The translations under genes and the position numbers were made by a program. Below, in pieces: positions 50,374 to 59,865 of a stretch of DNA of 64,000 bases. Where the stretch lies: positions 30,202 to 94,201 of the forward strand of contig NZ_BDDQ01000009.1 in assembly GCF_002003465.1 (NCBI RefSeq), read 5' to 3'. The stretch's first letter is position 1; every line of letters starts with the position of its first letter. This stretch comes from Caenibacillus caldisaponilyticus. GTDB lineage: Bacteria > Bacillota > Bacilli > Bacillales > Sporolactobacillaceae. Below the pieces are notes generated by a model. The model was not told the DNA's origin. It searched no databases and saw only the letters and a program-made list of their open reading frames with translations.

Positions 50374-51675
50374 TTACAGAAAAAGCAAATAGCGGAAGAA
50401 GATATAAATCGTTGAGATGACCAAAGCGACGAACGTCAATGGTGCGCCGATTTTCAAAAATTCCATGTAGGAGAAGCCGTGGCCATGCCGTCGGGCGATG
50501 CCGCTGACGACGACGTTGGCGCTCGCGCCGATGACGGTGGCATTGCCGCCGAGGCAGGCGCCGAGCGCTAGCGACCACCAGAGCGCGTCGACGTGCGGCG
50601 AATGGATGCTGTAGCCCATGCCTTCGACCATTTTCTCAATGAGGGGAATCATCGTGGCGACATATGGAATGTTGTCAATCGTCGCGGAAGCCAAACCGGA
50701 CACCCACAGGATGAGGAGCGCGGTCAGCGCGATGTTGCCGTGCGTAAGATCGAGGGCAAGCTGCGCCAACGCCTTGATGACGCCGGCGTGGTCCAACGCG
50801 CCGATGACGGTGAACAAGCCGCAGAAAAAGAAAATCGTCTCCCACTCGACAGTCCACAAGACTTCTTCGACTTCATCGTGTTTAACGCCGATCAGCATTA
50901 ACAGTGTGGCGCCGGAAATCGCGACGACCGCATTGTCGACATGGATGACGGGGTGAAGCAGGAAGCCCAAAATCGTCAGCGCCATCACAACCAATGATTT
51001 TTTCAGCAGCTTGGGGTCTTTTAAGTATGCTTTTTCATTTAACGCCATCAGCGCCTTTCGTTTTTCCTCGGGCACGTGCATCTGGCCTCTGAACATGTAA
51101 TAAAAAATCCATAACGTCACCGCGCCGATGAGAAGGATGACCGGCGTCAAGTTTAATAAGAAGGCGTTAAACGTCAAGTGCTTGACGGCTTGGCCGAGCA
51201 TGATGTTCGGCGGATCGCCGATCAGGGTGGCGGTGCCGCCGATGTTTGAAAAAAGCACTTCCGAAATTAAAAAAGGTACGGGATTGACGCCGAGAATGCG
51301 GGTGATCGATAACGTCACCGGGGCGATGAGCAAAACCGTCGTCACGTTGTCCAAAAAAGCCGATCCGAGGCCGGTGAGGGCGGACAAAACGATCAGGATG
51401 TGAACCGGCCGGCCCTTGACCCATTTGGCCGAATGCACGGCGGCGTATTGGAAAACGCCGGTTTTGTTCGTCACGCCGACGAGGATCATCATTCCGACGA
51501 GGAGGGTGATCGTACCCCAATCGATATATTTGTGGAAGGCGGTTTCGATATCGATAAGGCCCAAAAGGACGGCCAAAACCGCACCGATGAGCGCCATGAC
51601 CGCGCGATTGATTTTTTCGGTGATGATGATGGCATAGGTAAGAAGAAAGAGGGCGATGGACAAATAAAAAGACAT
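50374..51675 (-). CDS. ArsB/NhaD-type ion-transporter-superfamily permease
   Basis: 433-residue polytopic membrane protein with about 11 helices and an inverted-repeat fold. Half-motifs are SALTGLGSAFLDNVTTVLLIAPV with IGGTATLIGDPPNI, and SGLASATIDNIPYVATMIPLI with GACLGGNATVIGASANVV. These loops match the family that holds Na+/H+ antiporter NhaD, ArsB and the P protein. GDPPN suggests the anion/Na+ type rather than a true arsenite pump. It lies between sigK and sda and is unrelated in detail to the 43.9 kb pump. Confidence 0.85.
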   Translation of the reverse strand: MSFYLSIALFLLTYAIIITEKINRAVMALIGAVLAVLLGLIDIETAFHKYIDWGTITLLVGMMILVGVTNKTGVFQYAAVHSAKWVKGRPVHILIVLSALTGLGSAFLDNVTTVLLIAPVTLSITRILGVNPVPFLISEVLFSNIGGTATLIGDPPNIMLGQAVKHLTFNAFLLNLTPVILLIGAVTLWIFYYMFRGQMHVPEEKRKALMALNEKAYLKDPKLLKKSLVVMALTILGFLLHPVIHVDNAVVAISGATLLMLIGVKHDEVEEVLWTVEWETIFFFCGLFTVIGALDHAGVIKALAQLALDLTHGNIALTALLILWVSGLASATIDNIPYVATMIPLIEKMVEGMGYSIHSPHVDALWWSLALGACLGGNATVIGASANVVVSGIARRHGHGFSYMEFLKIGAPLTFVALVISTIYIFFRYLLFL

Positions 51676-52056
51676 CGTTGACGGTCACTCCTAATCTAGC
51701 CGCGCAAAACTCGGTTGAAAATGTTGCCGTGATCCCAATCGAGGGACGGTGCGGTACCTCAGTGGGTGCCTCGGCATTTCCGCATCCGTTCGCCGGTGAT
51801 ACGGGCGCGCGCATGAATTATGGAAGGATCGAGGCCCCGGCGGCGGCTGAAGGCTCAAACCGCTTTTTTATTGCTGTTGCGCCGTTTCGTCAATCTTTCT
51901 TTATTTTACATGAAATTCAATCATCCGTACAATTTAACAACTTCTTGAAACGATAGGTGTCGGGCGGCGGCAATGAGAATGGAAGAAGGAGATGAGCGCC
52001 GGCGTCGGTCAAAACGAAAAAAAATAAACGAGCAAATCGGCTCGTCGATCTAAGGG
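51676..52056. other. Intergenic region upstream of the permease
   Basis: No gene recognised in 380 bp. It lies between the permease start and the sda stop. Confidence 0.4.
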
Positions 52057-52194
52057 TTATACTTGTTCCAAAAAACGGGTGAGCGAACGCTTCTGAATTT
52101 CCTGTTCGATCAAGCGGATGAATTCCTTGCCGAGTCGAAGCTCTTTCGCTTTGAAGTAGGATTCGATGAGAAGTTCATCGGAGAGCTTGTCCAT
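52057..52194 (-). CDS. sda: Sda, checkpoint inhibitor of the sporulation kinase KinA
   Basis: 45-residue helical-hairpin protein that binds KinA and stops the phosphorelay when DNA replication is disturbed. Reading the minus strand from ATG at 52194 gives [20 protein letters not shown]..., then [15 protein letters not shown]. The B. subtilis protein starts [16 protein letters not shown], so the match is very strong. AAGGGG lies six bases upstream. It has the same place next to yqeG as in B. subtilis. The gene is easy to miss because of its size. Confidence 0.95.
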   Translation of the reverse strand: MDKLSDELLIESYFKAKELRLGKEFIRLIEQEIQKRSLTRFLEQV

Positions 52195-52294
52195 GATTGC
52201 CCCTTGTCGGGCCCACCTCCTCACAATTCTCATACCGTTGACAACTTGTCTATCAAAAATTTATCATGATTAATCGGCGTGAACAACCGGCCCA

Positions 52295-52395
52295 TTATCC
52301 ACATCCACGCGGTGGATAACATGTGGGCAATGTGTTTATAACCCCCTGGATTCTAGTGTTGGATAATGTGGAAAATGTGCATAAAGTTATCCACA
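52295..52395 (+). promoter_or_regulatory. DnaA-box cluster upstream of sda
   Basis: Perfect TTATCCACA boxes at 52295-52303 and 52387-52395, with near-boxes at 52311-52319 (minus strand, TTATCCACC) and about 52359-52367. DnaA boxes control sda in B. subtilis, so this links replication initiation to the sporulation checkpoint. They lie about 100-200 bp upstream of the sda start. Confidence 0.88.
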
Positions 52396-52563
52396 ATCGC
52401 GGGGCAAGTCATAAAATGTCGAATTATTTTGCGCATGACAACGTTTTTTATACATAGTATGATGATTTGTATGAAAAAGGGGGACGCGGGCGGCGCCGGC
52501 ATTGGAGTGCCGTCTCCGCCGCTTTCGCTATTTCCCTTCCCGCGCGTCCTGTGAAAGGCGTTT

Positions 52564-52593
52564 CCCTCTCGGACGGTGCCGCGTCCGAGAGGG
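52564..52593. other. Strong hairpin without T-run before yqeG
   Basis: CCCTCTCGGACG, loop GTGC, CGTCCGAGAGGG; a perfect 12-bp stem. Without a run of T on either side it is not a standard terminator. It lies between the sda control region and yqeG. Confidence 0.6.
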
Positions 52594-52648
52594 TGTGCGG
52601 CTTGGTAAAACCCTGGTCTTTATGGGAAAATACTATTGAGGTGTGACG

Positions 52649-53164
52649 ATGTTAAAAAAGTTTTTTCCGGATCAACACGTGAAAAGCGTTTTGGACGTCG
52701 CGGCCGAAGAACTGCGGGCCAACAATATTAAAGGAATCATCACGGATTTGGACAACACGCTGGTCGCATGGGACGAACCGTCGGCGCCGCCGCGGCTCAT
52801 CGAATGGTTTGAACGCATGCGGGCGGCGGGCATTGCCATCACCGTCGTATCCAATAATAATGAAAGCCGCGTCCGCGCTTTTTGCGAACCATTGAACATT
52901 CCTTATGTTTCGAGAGCGCGCAAGCCGATGAGACGGGCTTTTAAACGGGCGATTCGCCAAATGGGGTTGGCGAAAGAAGACGTCGTCGTCATCGGCGATC
53001 AATTGCTCACGGACATCTACGGCGCGAAACGCCTCGGTGCCCGGGCGATATTAGTCGTGCCCGTGAAAAGCACCGATGGTTGGATGACGCGGATTAATCG
53101 GAAAATCGAACGGCTTTTGCTTTCGATCATGCGGAAAAAAGGCTTTATTCATTGGGAGGATTGA
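52649..53164 (+). CDS. yqeG: HAD-family phosphatase YqeG
   Basis: 171-residue phosphatase of the HAD IIIA type. The nucleophile loop is TDLDNTLVAW near residue 33, motif II is VVSNNNES, and the acidic motif IV is IGDQLLTDIYGA. The substrate is not established (related proteins act on phosphatidylglycerophosphate). The start is ATG 52649 after GAGGTG. It heads the yqeG-yqeH-aroE-yhbY-nadD-yqeK-rsfS-yqeM run, the genes nearly touching. Confidence 0.93.
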   Translation: MLKKFFPDQHVKSVLDVAAEELRANNIKGIITDLDNTLVAWDEPSAPPRLIEWFERMRAAGIAITVVSNNNESRVRAFCEPLNIPYVSRARKPMRRAFKRAIRQMGLAKEDVVVIGDQLLTDIYGAKRLGARAILVVPVKSTDGWMTRINRKIERLLLSIMRKKGFIHWED

Positions 53165-53166
53165 GC

Positions 53167-54267
53167 GTGTCGAAACAGATCATTTGTGCCGGTTGCGGCA
53201 TACCGATCCAGACGGAGGATGAAACGCGGCCGGGTTATGCGCCCCCGTCAGCGCTTGAGCGGGAGTCGGTCGTCTGTCGGCGCTGCTTCCGCTTGACGCA
53301 TTATAACGAAGTGCCCGATATCGCACCGACGGATGACGATTTCATCCGGTTGCTTCAGCGCATCGGGGAAAGCGACGCTTTGATCGTTTATCTCGTCGAT
53401 ATCTTTGATTTTAACGGCAGCTGGGTGAGCGGCCTCGGCCGCTTCGCGGGGAAAAACGACATCCTTCTCGTTGGCAATAAAATCGACGTGCTCCCGAAAT
53501 CGACGAACAAAGACAAGTTGAAGCGCTGGCTCCGGCGCATGGCGAACGAATACGGCATCCATCCCGTCGACGTTCTCTTGATCAGCGCCGAAAAGGGGTT
53601 CGGCGTGCGCGAACTCGCCGAACGGATGGACGAGTGGCGTCAAGGGAAAGACGTTTTCGTCGTCGGCTGCACCAATGTCGGAAAATCGACGTTTATCAAT
53701 CGTTTGATCAGCTTGTACGGTTTATCCAACCGGAAGGTGACGACCTCGGCGTTTCCGGGCACGACGCTTAACTTCATCGAACTTCCCCTTGCGGGTGGCC
53801 GCGTATTGTACGACACGCCAGGGGTCATCAATCGCCACCAAATGGCGCACGCCGTCACTTACGATGAGTTAAAAATCATTTTGCCGAAAAAGGAGATCCG
53901 GCCGAAGGTTTATCAATTGAACGAACGGCAGACGATCTTTCTCGGCGGGCTCGCCCGCATCGACTATATGGGGGCGGGCAGGCGTTCGCTCGTCGTTTAC
54001 GCGTCGAACGATTTGTACATTCACCGCACGAAATGGGAAAATGCCGATGCGCTTTACAAGGAACAAGTCGGGAAATTGCTCGCACCGCCGTATCATCCCG
54101 AGGATTTTCCGGAATTGGTGCGCCAAGATTTTTCCATTGATGATGAGGAATCGGACATCGTCTTTTCCGGTCTCGGCTGGGTGTCCGTCAAAGGCGTCGG
54201 AGCCACCGTGCGCGCTTATGCCCCAAAAGGCATCCATATTATTAAACGGCCGTCGATCATCGGTTGA
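53167..54267 (+). CDS. yqeH: Ribosome-assembly GTPase YqeH (RbgA-like, circularly permuted)
   Basis: 366-residue GTPase needed for 30S subunit assembly. The N-terminal zinc finger has CAGC and CRRC. The G motifs are permuted: NKIDVLPK (G4) comes first, then GCTNVGKSTF (G1) and DTPG (G3). A C-terminal RNA-binding region follows. GTG 53167 lies six bases after GGGAGG, which overlaps the yqeG end. Confidence 0.96.
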   Translation: MSKQIICAGCGIPIQTEDETRPGYAPPSALERESVVCRRCFRLTHYNEVPDIAPTDDDFIRLLQRIGESDALIVYLVDIFDFNGSWVSGLGRFAGKNDILLVGNKIDVLPKSTNKDKLKRWLRRMANEYGIHPVDVLLISAEKGFGVRELAERMDEWRQGKDVFVVGCTNVGKSTFINRLISLYGLSNRKVTTSAFPGTTLNFIELPLAGGRVLYDTPGVINRHQMAHAVTYDELKIILPKKEIRPKVYQLNERQTIFLGGLARIDYMGAGRRSLVVYASNDLYIHRTKWENADALYKEQVGKLLAPPYHPEDFPELVRQDFSIDDEESDIVFSGLGWVSVKGVGATVRAYAPKGIHIIKRPSIIG

Positions 54268-54309
54268 CGGCGATCCGGCTGCTTATATAACATGAGAGGA
54301 GGCTGCCGT

Positions 54310-55140
54310 TTGGGCGAATGGCTCGGCGTCATCGGCGATCCCATCGAACACAGTTTGTCGCCGATCATGCACCAGAAATGGTTTGCGGATTTTGGTTGGT
54401 CCCATCATTACCAGGCGTTTCGCGTCAAGCGCGATGATCTCAAACAAGCGGTCGACGGCTTGCGCGCCCTTGGCGCCAAAGGCTTTAATGTGACGATCCC
54501 GCACAAAGTCGCCATCATGCCGCTCTTGGATGAGATCGATGACGAAGCGCGCGCGCTCGGTGCGGTGAACACGGTTATCCATACGGATGGGCGTTTGCTC
54601 GGCACGAATACCGACGGGCTCGGTTTTATTGAAAGCTTAAAGGAAAAAAACGTGCCGTATGCCGGCGCGGACGTCCTGATCCTCGGAGCGGGCGGCGCGG
54701 CGCGGGCGGTCGGGCTTTCGCTCGCCCGCCATGCCGGCCGGGTCGATGTCGCCGGCCGCACCCTCGAAAAGGCGGAAGCGCTCGCGCACGACATCGCGAA
54801 AACGACGGCGAGCGCGGCTTATACGTTGGAGCGGGCGGCGGCGCGGCTTGACGGTTACCGCTTGATCATCAATGCGACACCCGTCGGGATGACGCCGAAC
54901 ATCGATGCGGCGCCGCTTTCTTTGGAGCGGATTTCGGATCAAGCAACTTGCATCGATTTAATTTATCGCCCGTTGGAAACCCGCTTCATGAAGGAAGCCC
55001 GTCAAAAGGGAGCGCGGGTGGTAAACGGGTTGCCGATGCTGATTCATCAAGGCGCGCTCGCCTTTGAGCGGTGGTTTGGACGGCGCCCCGACACCGCGGG
55101 CATGGAGACGTATTTATCCCAAATCCTTGCGGCCGATTGA
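54310..55140 (+). CDS. aroE: Shikimate dehydrogenase (NADP)
   Basis: 276-residue enzyme of aromatic amino-acid synthesis. Substrate side: GDPIEHSLSPIMHQ and FNVTIPHKV with the catalytic Lys; then GTNTDGLGF. The NADP loop is LGAGGAARAV near residue 117, and NATPVGMTP follows. TTG 54310 follows AGAGGAGG by seven bases; the ATG at 54292 would place that ribosome site inside the gene. Confidence 0.96.
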   Translation: MGEWLGVIGDPIEHSLSPIMHQKWFADFGWSHHYQAFRVKRDDLKQAVDGLRALGAKGFNVTIPHKVAIMPLLDEIDDEARALGAVNTVIHTDGRLLGTNTDGLGFIESLKEKNVPYAGADVLILGAGGAARAVGLSLARHAGRVDVAGRTLEKAEALAHDIAKTTASAAYTLERAAARLDGYRLIINATPVGMTPNIDAAPLSLERISDQATCIDLIYRPLETRFMKEARQKGARVVNGLPMLIHQGALAFERWFGRRPDTAGMETYLSQILAAD

Positions 55141-55279
55141 TGACGGCGCGCTTTCAGGTTCCCGACGGATGGCGGGGTCCAGAACTTGTTTGAAAAAGTT
55201 TGGTTTCCGGCGGCCGGATGGAAAGGGCGCCGGAACGCTTGAAAAAACCCCTGCGTCGAGCGGGGCGGGAGGGTATCGA

Positions 55280-55576
55280 TTGTTAACGGGAAAACAGAAG
55301 CGCTTTTTGCGGAAAGAAGCCCATCATTTAAAACCGATTTTTCAAATCGGCAAGTCCGGTATTCACGATGTTTTCATAAAGGAAATTCAAGACGCGCTCG
55401 AAGCGCGGGAATTGATTAAAATCAACGTTCTCCGCAACGCGATTGAAGAGCCCGAGATGGCCGGCCAGATCCTTGCGGAAAAGACCGGCGCCGAACTCGT
55501 CCAAGTGCTTGGCTCGACGATCACGTTGTACAAACGGTCCGAAAAACATCCGCGGATCGAATGGCCGCGGGAATAG
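55280..55576 (+). CDS. yhbY: YhbY/YqeI-family RNA-binding protein
   Basis: 98-residue CRM-domain protein that associates with pre-50S ribosomes. LTGKQKRFLRKEAHHLKPIFQIGKSG and the GxxG-like loop with IQDALEARELIKINVL are typical. TTG 55280 after GGGAGGG. The 140 bp between aroE and this gene hold nothing I recognise. Confidence 0.94.
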   Translation: MLTGKQKRFLRKEAHHLKPIFQIGKSGIHDVFIKEIQDALEARELIKINVLRNAIEEPEMAGQILAEKTGAELVQVLGSTITLYKRSEKHPRIEWPRE

Positions 55577-55590
55577 AAAGGGTTCTTCCG

Positions 55591-56169
55591 ATGAAGATCG
55601 GCCTGCTCGGCGGAACGTTCGATCCCCCACATCACGGGCATTTGATCATGGCGGATGAAGCGATGTCGGCCTGCGGCTTGGACGAAGTGTGGTTTTTGCC
55701 GAGCCATATACCGCCGCATCTTGAACGGAAAGCGACGCGGCGGACGACGCCCGTTCACCATCGCATCGAAATGGTCCGCCTTGCCATCCAAGGGAATGAT
55801 CGCTTTAAGTTGTCGCTCGTCGAAGTGGAGAGGAAGGGGCGTTCTTATACATACGATACCTTGATGGAACTCGGCGAACGGTATCCGCAGCATGATTTCC
55901 ATTTTATTATCGGCGCGGACATGGTGAACGATCTCCCGAAATGGCACCGCTTTGAAGAGATCAAAGCGAGCGTGCAATTTATCGGCCTGAATCGCCCCGG
56001 TATTGTCGCCCATCCGCCGGACGGCGTCGCCATCGAATTTGTCGACATGCCGGAGATCGCCATCTCCTCCAGCATGATCCGGGAGCGGATCCGCCTGCGC
56101 CAACCGTGGCGTTATTTGTTGCCGGAAGCCGTGAAAACTTATATTGAGGAGAACGATTTGTATGAATAA
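55591..56169 (+). CDS. nadD: Nicotinate-nucleotide adenylyltransferase
   Basis: 192-residue nucleotidyltransferase of NAD synthesis. GGTFDPPHHGHLIMAD carries the HxGH ATP site, and ISSSMIRERI near the C-terminus is the second ATP motif (ISSTxIR type). It overlaps yqeK by 8 bp. Confidence 0.97.
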   Translation: MKIGLLGGTFDPPHHGHLIMADEAMSACGLDEVWFLPSHIPPHLERKATRRTTPVHHRIEMVRLAIQGNDRFKLSLVEVERKGRSYTYDTLMELGERYPQHDFHFIIGADMVNDLPKWHRFEEIKASVQFIGLNRPGIVAHPPDGVAIEFVDMPEIAISSSMIRERIRLRQPWRYLLPEAVKTYIEENDLYE

Positions 56170-56770
56170 AGCGGAAGCATTGGAAAAAGTGAAGAACATT
56201 TTGCCCGAGCGCCGTTTTCAACATACCCTAGGCGTCGTTCAGGCGGCGCTGGAGCTCGCGGACCGCTTCGGGGCGGACCGCGACAAAGCCGAACTCGCGG
56301 CGATCCTTCACGACATCGCTAAGTATTTTCCGGAAGAAGAGATGGCCGAGACGATCCGAAGCCATGCGGAACTGGACGATGAACTCTTGAATTACCATCC
56401 TTCCTTATGGCACGCGCCGGTCGGCGCTTTGTACGTACGCGACCGCCTCGGGGTTGACGACCCGGAGGTGCTCGATGCGATCCGCTACCATACGACGGGC
56501 CGGCGCGGCATGACTTTATTGGACAAAGTCGTCTTTTTAGCCGATTATATCGAACCCGGACGGGATTTTCCCGGCGTTCAAGAAGTGCGCGACATCGCCC
56601 GGACGGATTTGGACGCGGCTTGCGCGCAGGCGCTCGCCAATACGATCCGATTCCTGATCGAGCAATATCACGACGTGTATCCGGACACACTTTTGGCATA
56701 CAACGATTTGATTAAAACAACCGGGAGGCGATTGAAAGATTGGAAACAAAGAACGGGGAAATCGCTTTGA
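56162..56770 (+). CDS. yqeK: HD-domain hydrolase YqeK (Ap4A hydrolase family)
   Basis: 202-residue HD-family metal-dependent hydrolase that in Firmicutes cleaves Ap4A to ADP. RRFQHTLGVVQAALELA has the first His, LHDIAKYF the HD pair, and HAPVGALY and ADYIEPGRDFP follow. ATG 56162 lies inside the last codons of nadD. Confidence 0.93.
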   Translation: MNKAEALEKVKNILPERRFQHTLGVVQAALELADRFGADRDKAELAAILHDIAKYFPEEEMAETIRSHAELDDELLNYHPSLWHAPVGALYVRDRLGVDDPEVLDAIRYHTTGRRGMTLLDKVVFLADYIEPGRDFPGVQEVRDIARTDLDAACAQALANTIRFLIEQYHDVYPDTLLAYNDLIKTTGRRLKDWKQRTGKSL

Positions 56771-57129
56771 AGGGTGAAGCATTGGCCCGTTTCGTCGCCC
56801 GCGCGGCGGACGACAAAAGGGCGCACAACATTGTCATCTTGAACATGAAAGGCATCTCGATCATGGCCGATTACTTCGTCATCTGCCACGGCAACTCGGA
56901 AAAACAGGTTCAAGCGATCGCCGGAGAGATTGAAGACGCTTGCGAGGAAGCGGGCGTCCCGCTCAAACGGATGGAAGGCTTTGAAAACGGGCGATGGGTG
57001 CTCGTCGATCTCGGCGATGTCATCGTTCACGTGTTCCATAAAGATGATCGTGACTATTATCAACTGGAAAAACTTTGGGGCGACGCACCGATGGAAGCTT
57101 ATGTAGGAGAAGCAGGCGAAAATGGCTGA
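56740..57129 (+). CDS. rsfS: Ribosomal silencing factor RsfS (YqeL)
   Basis: 129-residue factor that binds L14 and keeps 50S from joining 30S when nutrients are low. MADYFVICHGNSEKQVQAIAGEI and WVLVDLGDVIVHVFHKDDRDYYQLEKLW are hallmarks. Its TTG start overlaps yqeK by 31 bp, and its stop overlaps yqeM by 8 bp. Confidence 0.95.
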   Translation: METKNGEIALKGEALARFVARAADDKRAHNIVILNMKGISIMADYFVICHGNSEKQVQAIAGEIEDACEEAGVPLKRMEGFENGRWVLVDLGDVIVHVFHKDDRDYYQLEKLWGDAPMEAYVGEAGENG

Positions 57130-57874
57130 CGCCACGGCTTACCGGCATTTTGCCGCCGTTTACGACGAATTGATGCGGGAGGCGCCCTATGAGCGCTGGG
57201 CGGATTATTTAAACCGAATGACCGACACATTTGGCGTCACCGGCCGGCGCGTGTTGGATTTGGGATGCGGGACGGGGACGCTCGCTTTGCTTTTGGCCGA
57301 AAAAGGTTGGGACGTAACCGGTGTGGATCAATCCGAAGACATGCTCGCGGTCGCCGACGAAAAAATTTCCCGCGCCGATGCGAACGTCGCACTTATCCAA
57401 CAAGACTTGCGCGCCTTGGATCTCGGCGCCGCCTACGACGTGGCCGTCGCCTTTTGCGACGTTCTGAATTACATGGCCTCCATCGAGGAAGTGGAAGACG
57501 TCATCCGCCGGGTGCATCGCCATTTGTCGCCGGGCGGATTGTTCCTTTTTGATGTTCATTCCGTTTATAAAATCGACCGCGTGTTCCGCGACGCCTCCTT
57601 TTGTTCCGGCGAGGACGATATCGCTTATATTTGGGAATGTTTCCCGGGAGACGAACCGCACAGCGTATACCATGAGTTGAGTTTTTTTGTCCGGGAACCT
57701 TCCGGGCTTTACCGGAGGTTTGACGAGACGCATTACGAGCGGACGTATCCCGCAGAAACGTATCTCGATGCGTTGAAGCGCGCCGGTTTTACGGATGTTC
57801 GTGTCGAAGCCGATTTTCAATGCGGGCCGCCGACGGACACTTCGGAACGCTTGTTTTTTGCGGCGCAGAAATAG
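57122..57874 (+). CDS. yqeM: Class I SAM-dependent methyltransferase YqeM
   Basis: 250 residues. The SAM loop VLDLGCGTGTLALLL is near residue 44, followed by the acidic strand end GVDQSEDML. The substrate is unknown. It is the last gene of the yqe run, ending at a terminator shared with the convergent comER. Confidence 0.92.
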   Translation: MADATAYRHFAAVYDELMREAPYERWADYLNRMTDTFGVTGRRVLDLGCGTGTLALLLAEKGWDVTGVDQSEDMLAVADEKISRADANVALIQQDLRALDLGAAYDVAVAFCDVLNYMASIEEVEDVIRRVHRHLSPGGLFLFDVHSVYKIDRVFRDASFCSGEDDIAYIWECFPGDEPHSVYHELSFFVREPSGLYRRFDETHYERTYPAETYLDALKRAGFTDVRVEADFQCGPPTDTSERLFFAAQK

Positions 57875-57974
57875 GCCAATATCATTGTCTTGGACCTTCC
57901 GCTTTTCCGAGAAGGGTCCCATAATGAAAAACGATCCTTTGTTGCGCGCATCGGACCGATCGCACGGCAACGAG

Positions 57975-58016
57975 AAAATCTCCGCGGGGCAATGGCAAGC
58001 CCGAGCGGAGATTTTT
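57975..58016. terminator. Bidirectional terminator between yqeM and comER
   Basis: AAAATCTCCGC pairs with GCGGAGATTTT; A and T runs on both sides serve convergent genes. Confidence 0.88.
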
Positions 58017-58083
58017 TCTGGCAGGAATTTCGGCGGAGATGTCGAAAGAATAACGTGTCGACCTTTCGAGGCCGTTCCTCGAT

Positions 58084-58911
58084 TTATGCTTGCCCATCAA
58101 AACCCCGTTTGACCGCTTCGCGATCTTCCTTGAATTTTTCTTGGGTTTTCCGAAAGAGGTGGTGAAACATGGCCCCGGTTTCCCGCTCCAACACGTTCAG
58201 CCCCACGCCGGTCACCCCGCCTTGGACTTGGACCTTTTGCCTCAACGTTTTAAGCGTATAAATTTGGCGTTTTAACAGCGCGCCGAAGCCGACCATCATC
58301 TCCGTCGTTAAGGCGACGGCCAGTTCCTCCGAAATGGCCGTTTCTTCCGTCGCCGCCCGGATCATCCGTTCGAGCAGAAAGCCGATAAAGGCCGGGCCGG
58401 CGCTGGCCAGATCCGAGGCGACGCGCGTCACGTCGTCCGGGATTTCGATCGGCGTGGAAAAATGAGACGCCAACCGCCGCAACGTCTGCTTGTCTTCCGC
58501 GTTTATCCTGGAGCCGTAAGTCAATAAGGTGGCGCCCGCAAGCGCCCGATTGGTGATGCTCGGGATCCAGCGCACGCCTTTTCCGGAAACGCTCGCTTCA
58601 ATGTCATCCGGTCCCACCGGACTGGTGATGGAGACGATGATGTCTTCTTCCGCGACGCTTCCGCCAATCCGGCGGAGAAGACCGGGCATCTCCGTCGGAC
58701 GCACGCAGAGGAAGGTGAGGTTCGACCGGCGGACGACTTCGTCGGCGGTATCGGCGACCGCGATCCCGGGGACGCGCGATCGGAGCGCTTCCGCTTTCGC
58801 TTTTGTCCGATTCATGACGACCACCTCTTCAGGAATGGCCGCCCGGCTTTCGATGAACGCCTCTACAAGAATCGATCCCATGTTTCCGGTTCCGATCACC
58901 CCGATATGCAC
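58084..58911 (-). CDS. comER: ComER, pyrroline-5-carboxylate reductase-like protein
   Basis: 275-residue NAD(P)-binding protein. The N-terminal Rossmann loop is GVIGTGNMGSILVEAF, and SAGPAFIGFLLERMI lies in the dimer domain. It resembles ProC, but ComER is not needed for competence in B. subtilis and has been linked to sporulation and biofilm entry in other bacilli. It lies divergent from comEA, as in B. subtilis. Confidence 0.93.
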   Translation of the reverse strand: MHIGVIGTGNMGSILVEAFIESRAAIPEEVVVMNRTKAKAEALRSRVPGIAVADTADEVVRRSNLTFLCVRPTEMPGLLRRIGGSVAEEDIIVSITSPVGPDDIEASVSGKGVRWIPSITNRALAGATLLTYGSRINAEDKQTLRRLASHFSTPIEIPDDVTRVASDLASAGPAFIGFLLERMIRAATEETAISEELAVALTTEMMVGFGALLKRQIYTLKTLRQKVQVQGGVTGVGLNVLERETGAMFHHLFRKTQEKFKEDREAVKRGFDGQA

Positions 58912-59073
58912 GGGTTATCTCCCCCTTTTCAGATCAACCGGAACAGCCTGGCTCCGCCCCGGCGCCGCTTCGCGTTGACTCTTGCATTCCTCCATGAGAA
59001 CGCGCGAATGTCCTTACATCCCTATGCCTCCCCAGCTTTAAATATTCCCGCGGGTGAAGAGAGGAGCGATGAA

Positions 59074-59751
59074 ATGTTGAAGGAGAAGTGGCCGTACTTT
59101 GTCTTGGCCGCCTTTGCCGTCCTGCTGATCGTTATTTATCGTTATCATTCGGCGCCGCAAACGGACGAAGGGACATGGGATGACGTTTTGAAAGAGCAAG
59201 CGGCGGCGCAAAACGAAACCCGATCGCAGGAAGGGGCAAGCGATGGCGGAAAGACGGCGGCAGCGAACGGCAACGAAGCGCAAAACGGGACCATTATGGT
59301 CGACGTAAAAGGCGCAGTCAAGCACCCCGGCGTTTATGAAATGAAACCCGGCGACCGCGTCATCGACGTGTTGGAAAAGGCGGGCGGATTGACGGATAAA
59401 GCGGACAACAAGAACGTCAATTTCGCCAAAAAATTGACGGACGAGATGGTGGTATACATTCCGGCAAAAGGAGAGAAGCCCGTCGAGAACGCCGCGGCCG
59501 GAGCGCTCTCGACGGGCGGGACGGATGAGGGAGCCGCCGCCGCTGGTGGTGAGGCGGAAAAAATTAACATTAACACCGCGAGCGAAGAAGAACTGCAAAA
59601 GCTGCCCGGCATCGGACCCGCCAAAGCCGCGAGCATCGTCGCCTACCGGCAAAAGCACGGTCCGTTCCGTTCGGTCGATGAGCTGGATAAGGTGTCGGGG
59701 ATCGGCGAAAAATCCTTGGAACGCATCAAACCGCTGGCTGTCGCTCAATAA
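59074..59751 (+). CDS. comEA: ComEA, DNA receptor for transformation
   Basis: 225 residues. One N-terminal membrane helix (about 7-25), a low-complexity linker, a SLBB domain (GTIMVDVKGAVKHPGVYEMKPGDRV) and a C-terminal helix-hairpin-helix pair (INTASEEELQKLPGIGPAKAASIV, VSGIGEKSL) that binds incoming double-stranded DNA. ATG 59074 follows GAGGAGCGATGAA. Confidence 0.96.
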   Translation: MLKEKWPYFVLAAFAVLLIVIYRYHSAPQTDEGTWDDVLKEQAAAQNETRSQEGASDGGKTAAANGNEAQNGTIMVDVKGAVKHPGVYEMKPGDRVIDVLEKAGGLTDKADNKNVNFAKKLTDEMVVYIPAKGEKPVENAAAGALSTGGTDEGAAAAGGEAEKININTASEEELQKLPGIGPAKAASIVAYRQKHGPFRSVDELDKVSGIGEKSLERIKPLAVAQ

Positions 59752-59865
59752 TCGGTTTTTTGCGAGCCGCCGACAGGATTCTTCCGCGCCATCCGCCCAT
59801 CCGTTGACGGGCGTCAAACCGTGTCGATAAAATGGTCATAAGTCATAAAGAAAGGTGGGGTTTTC

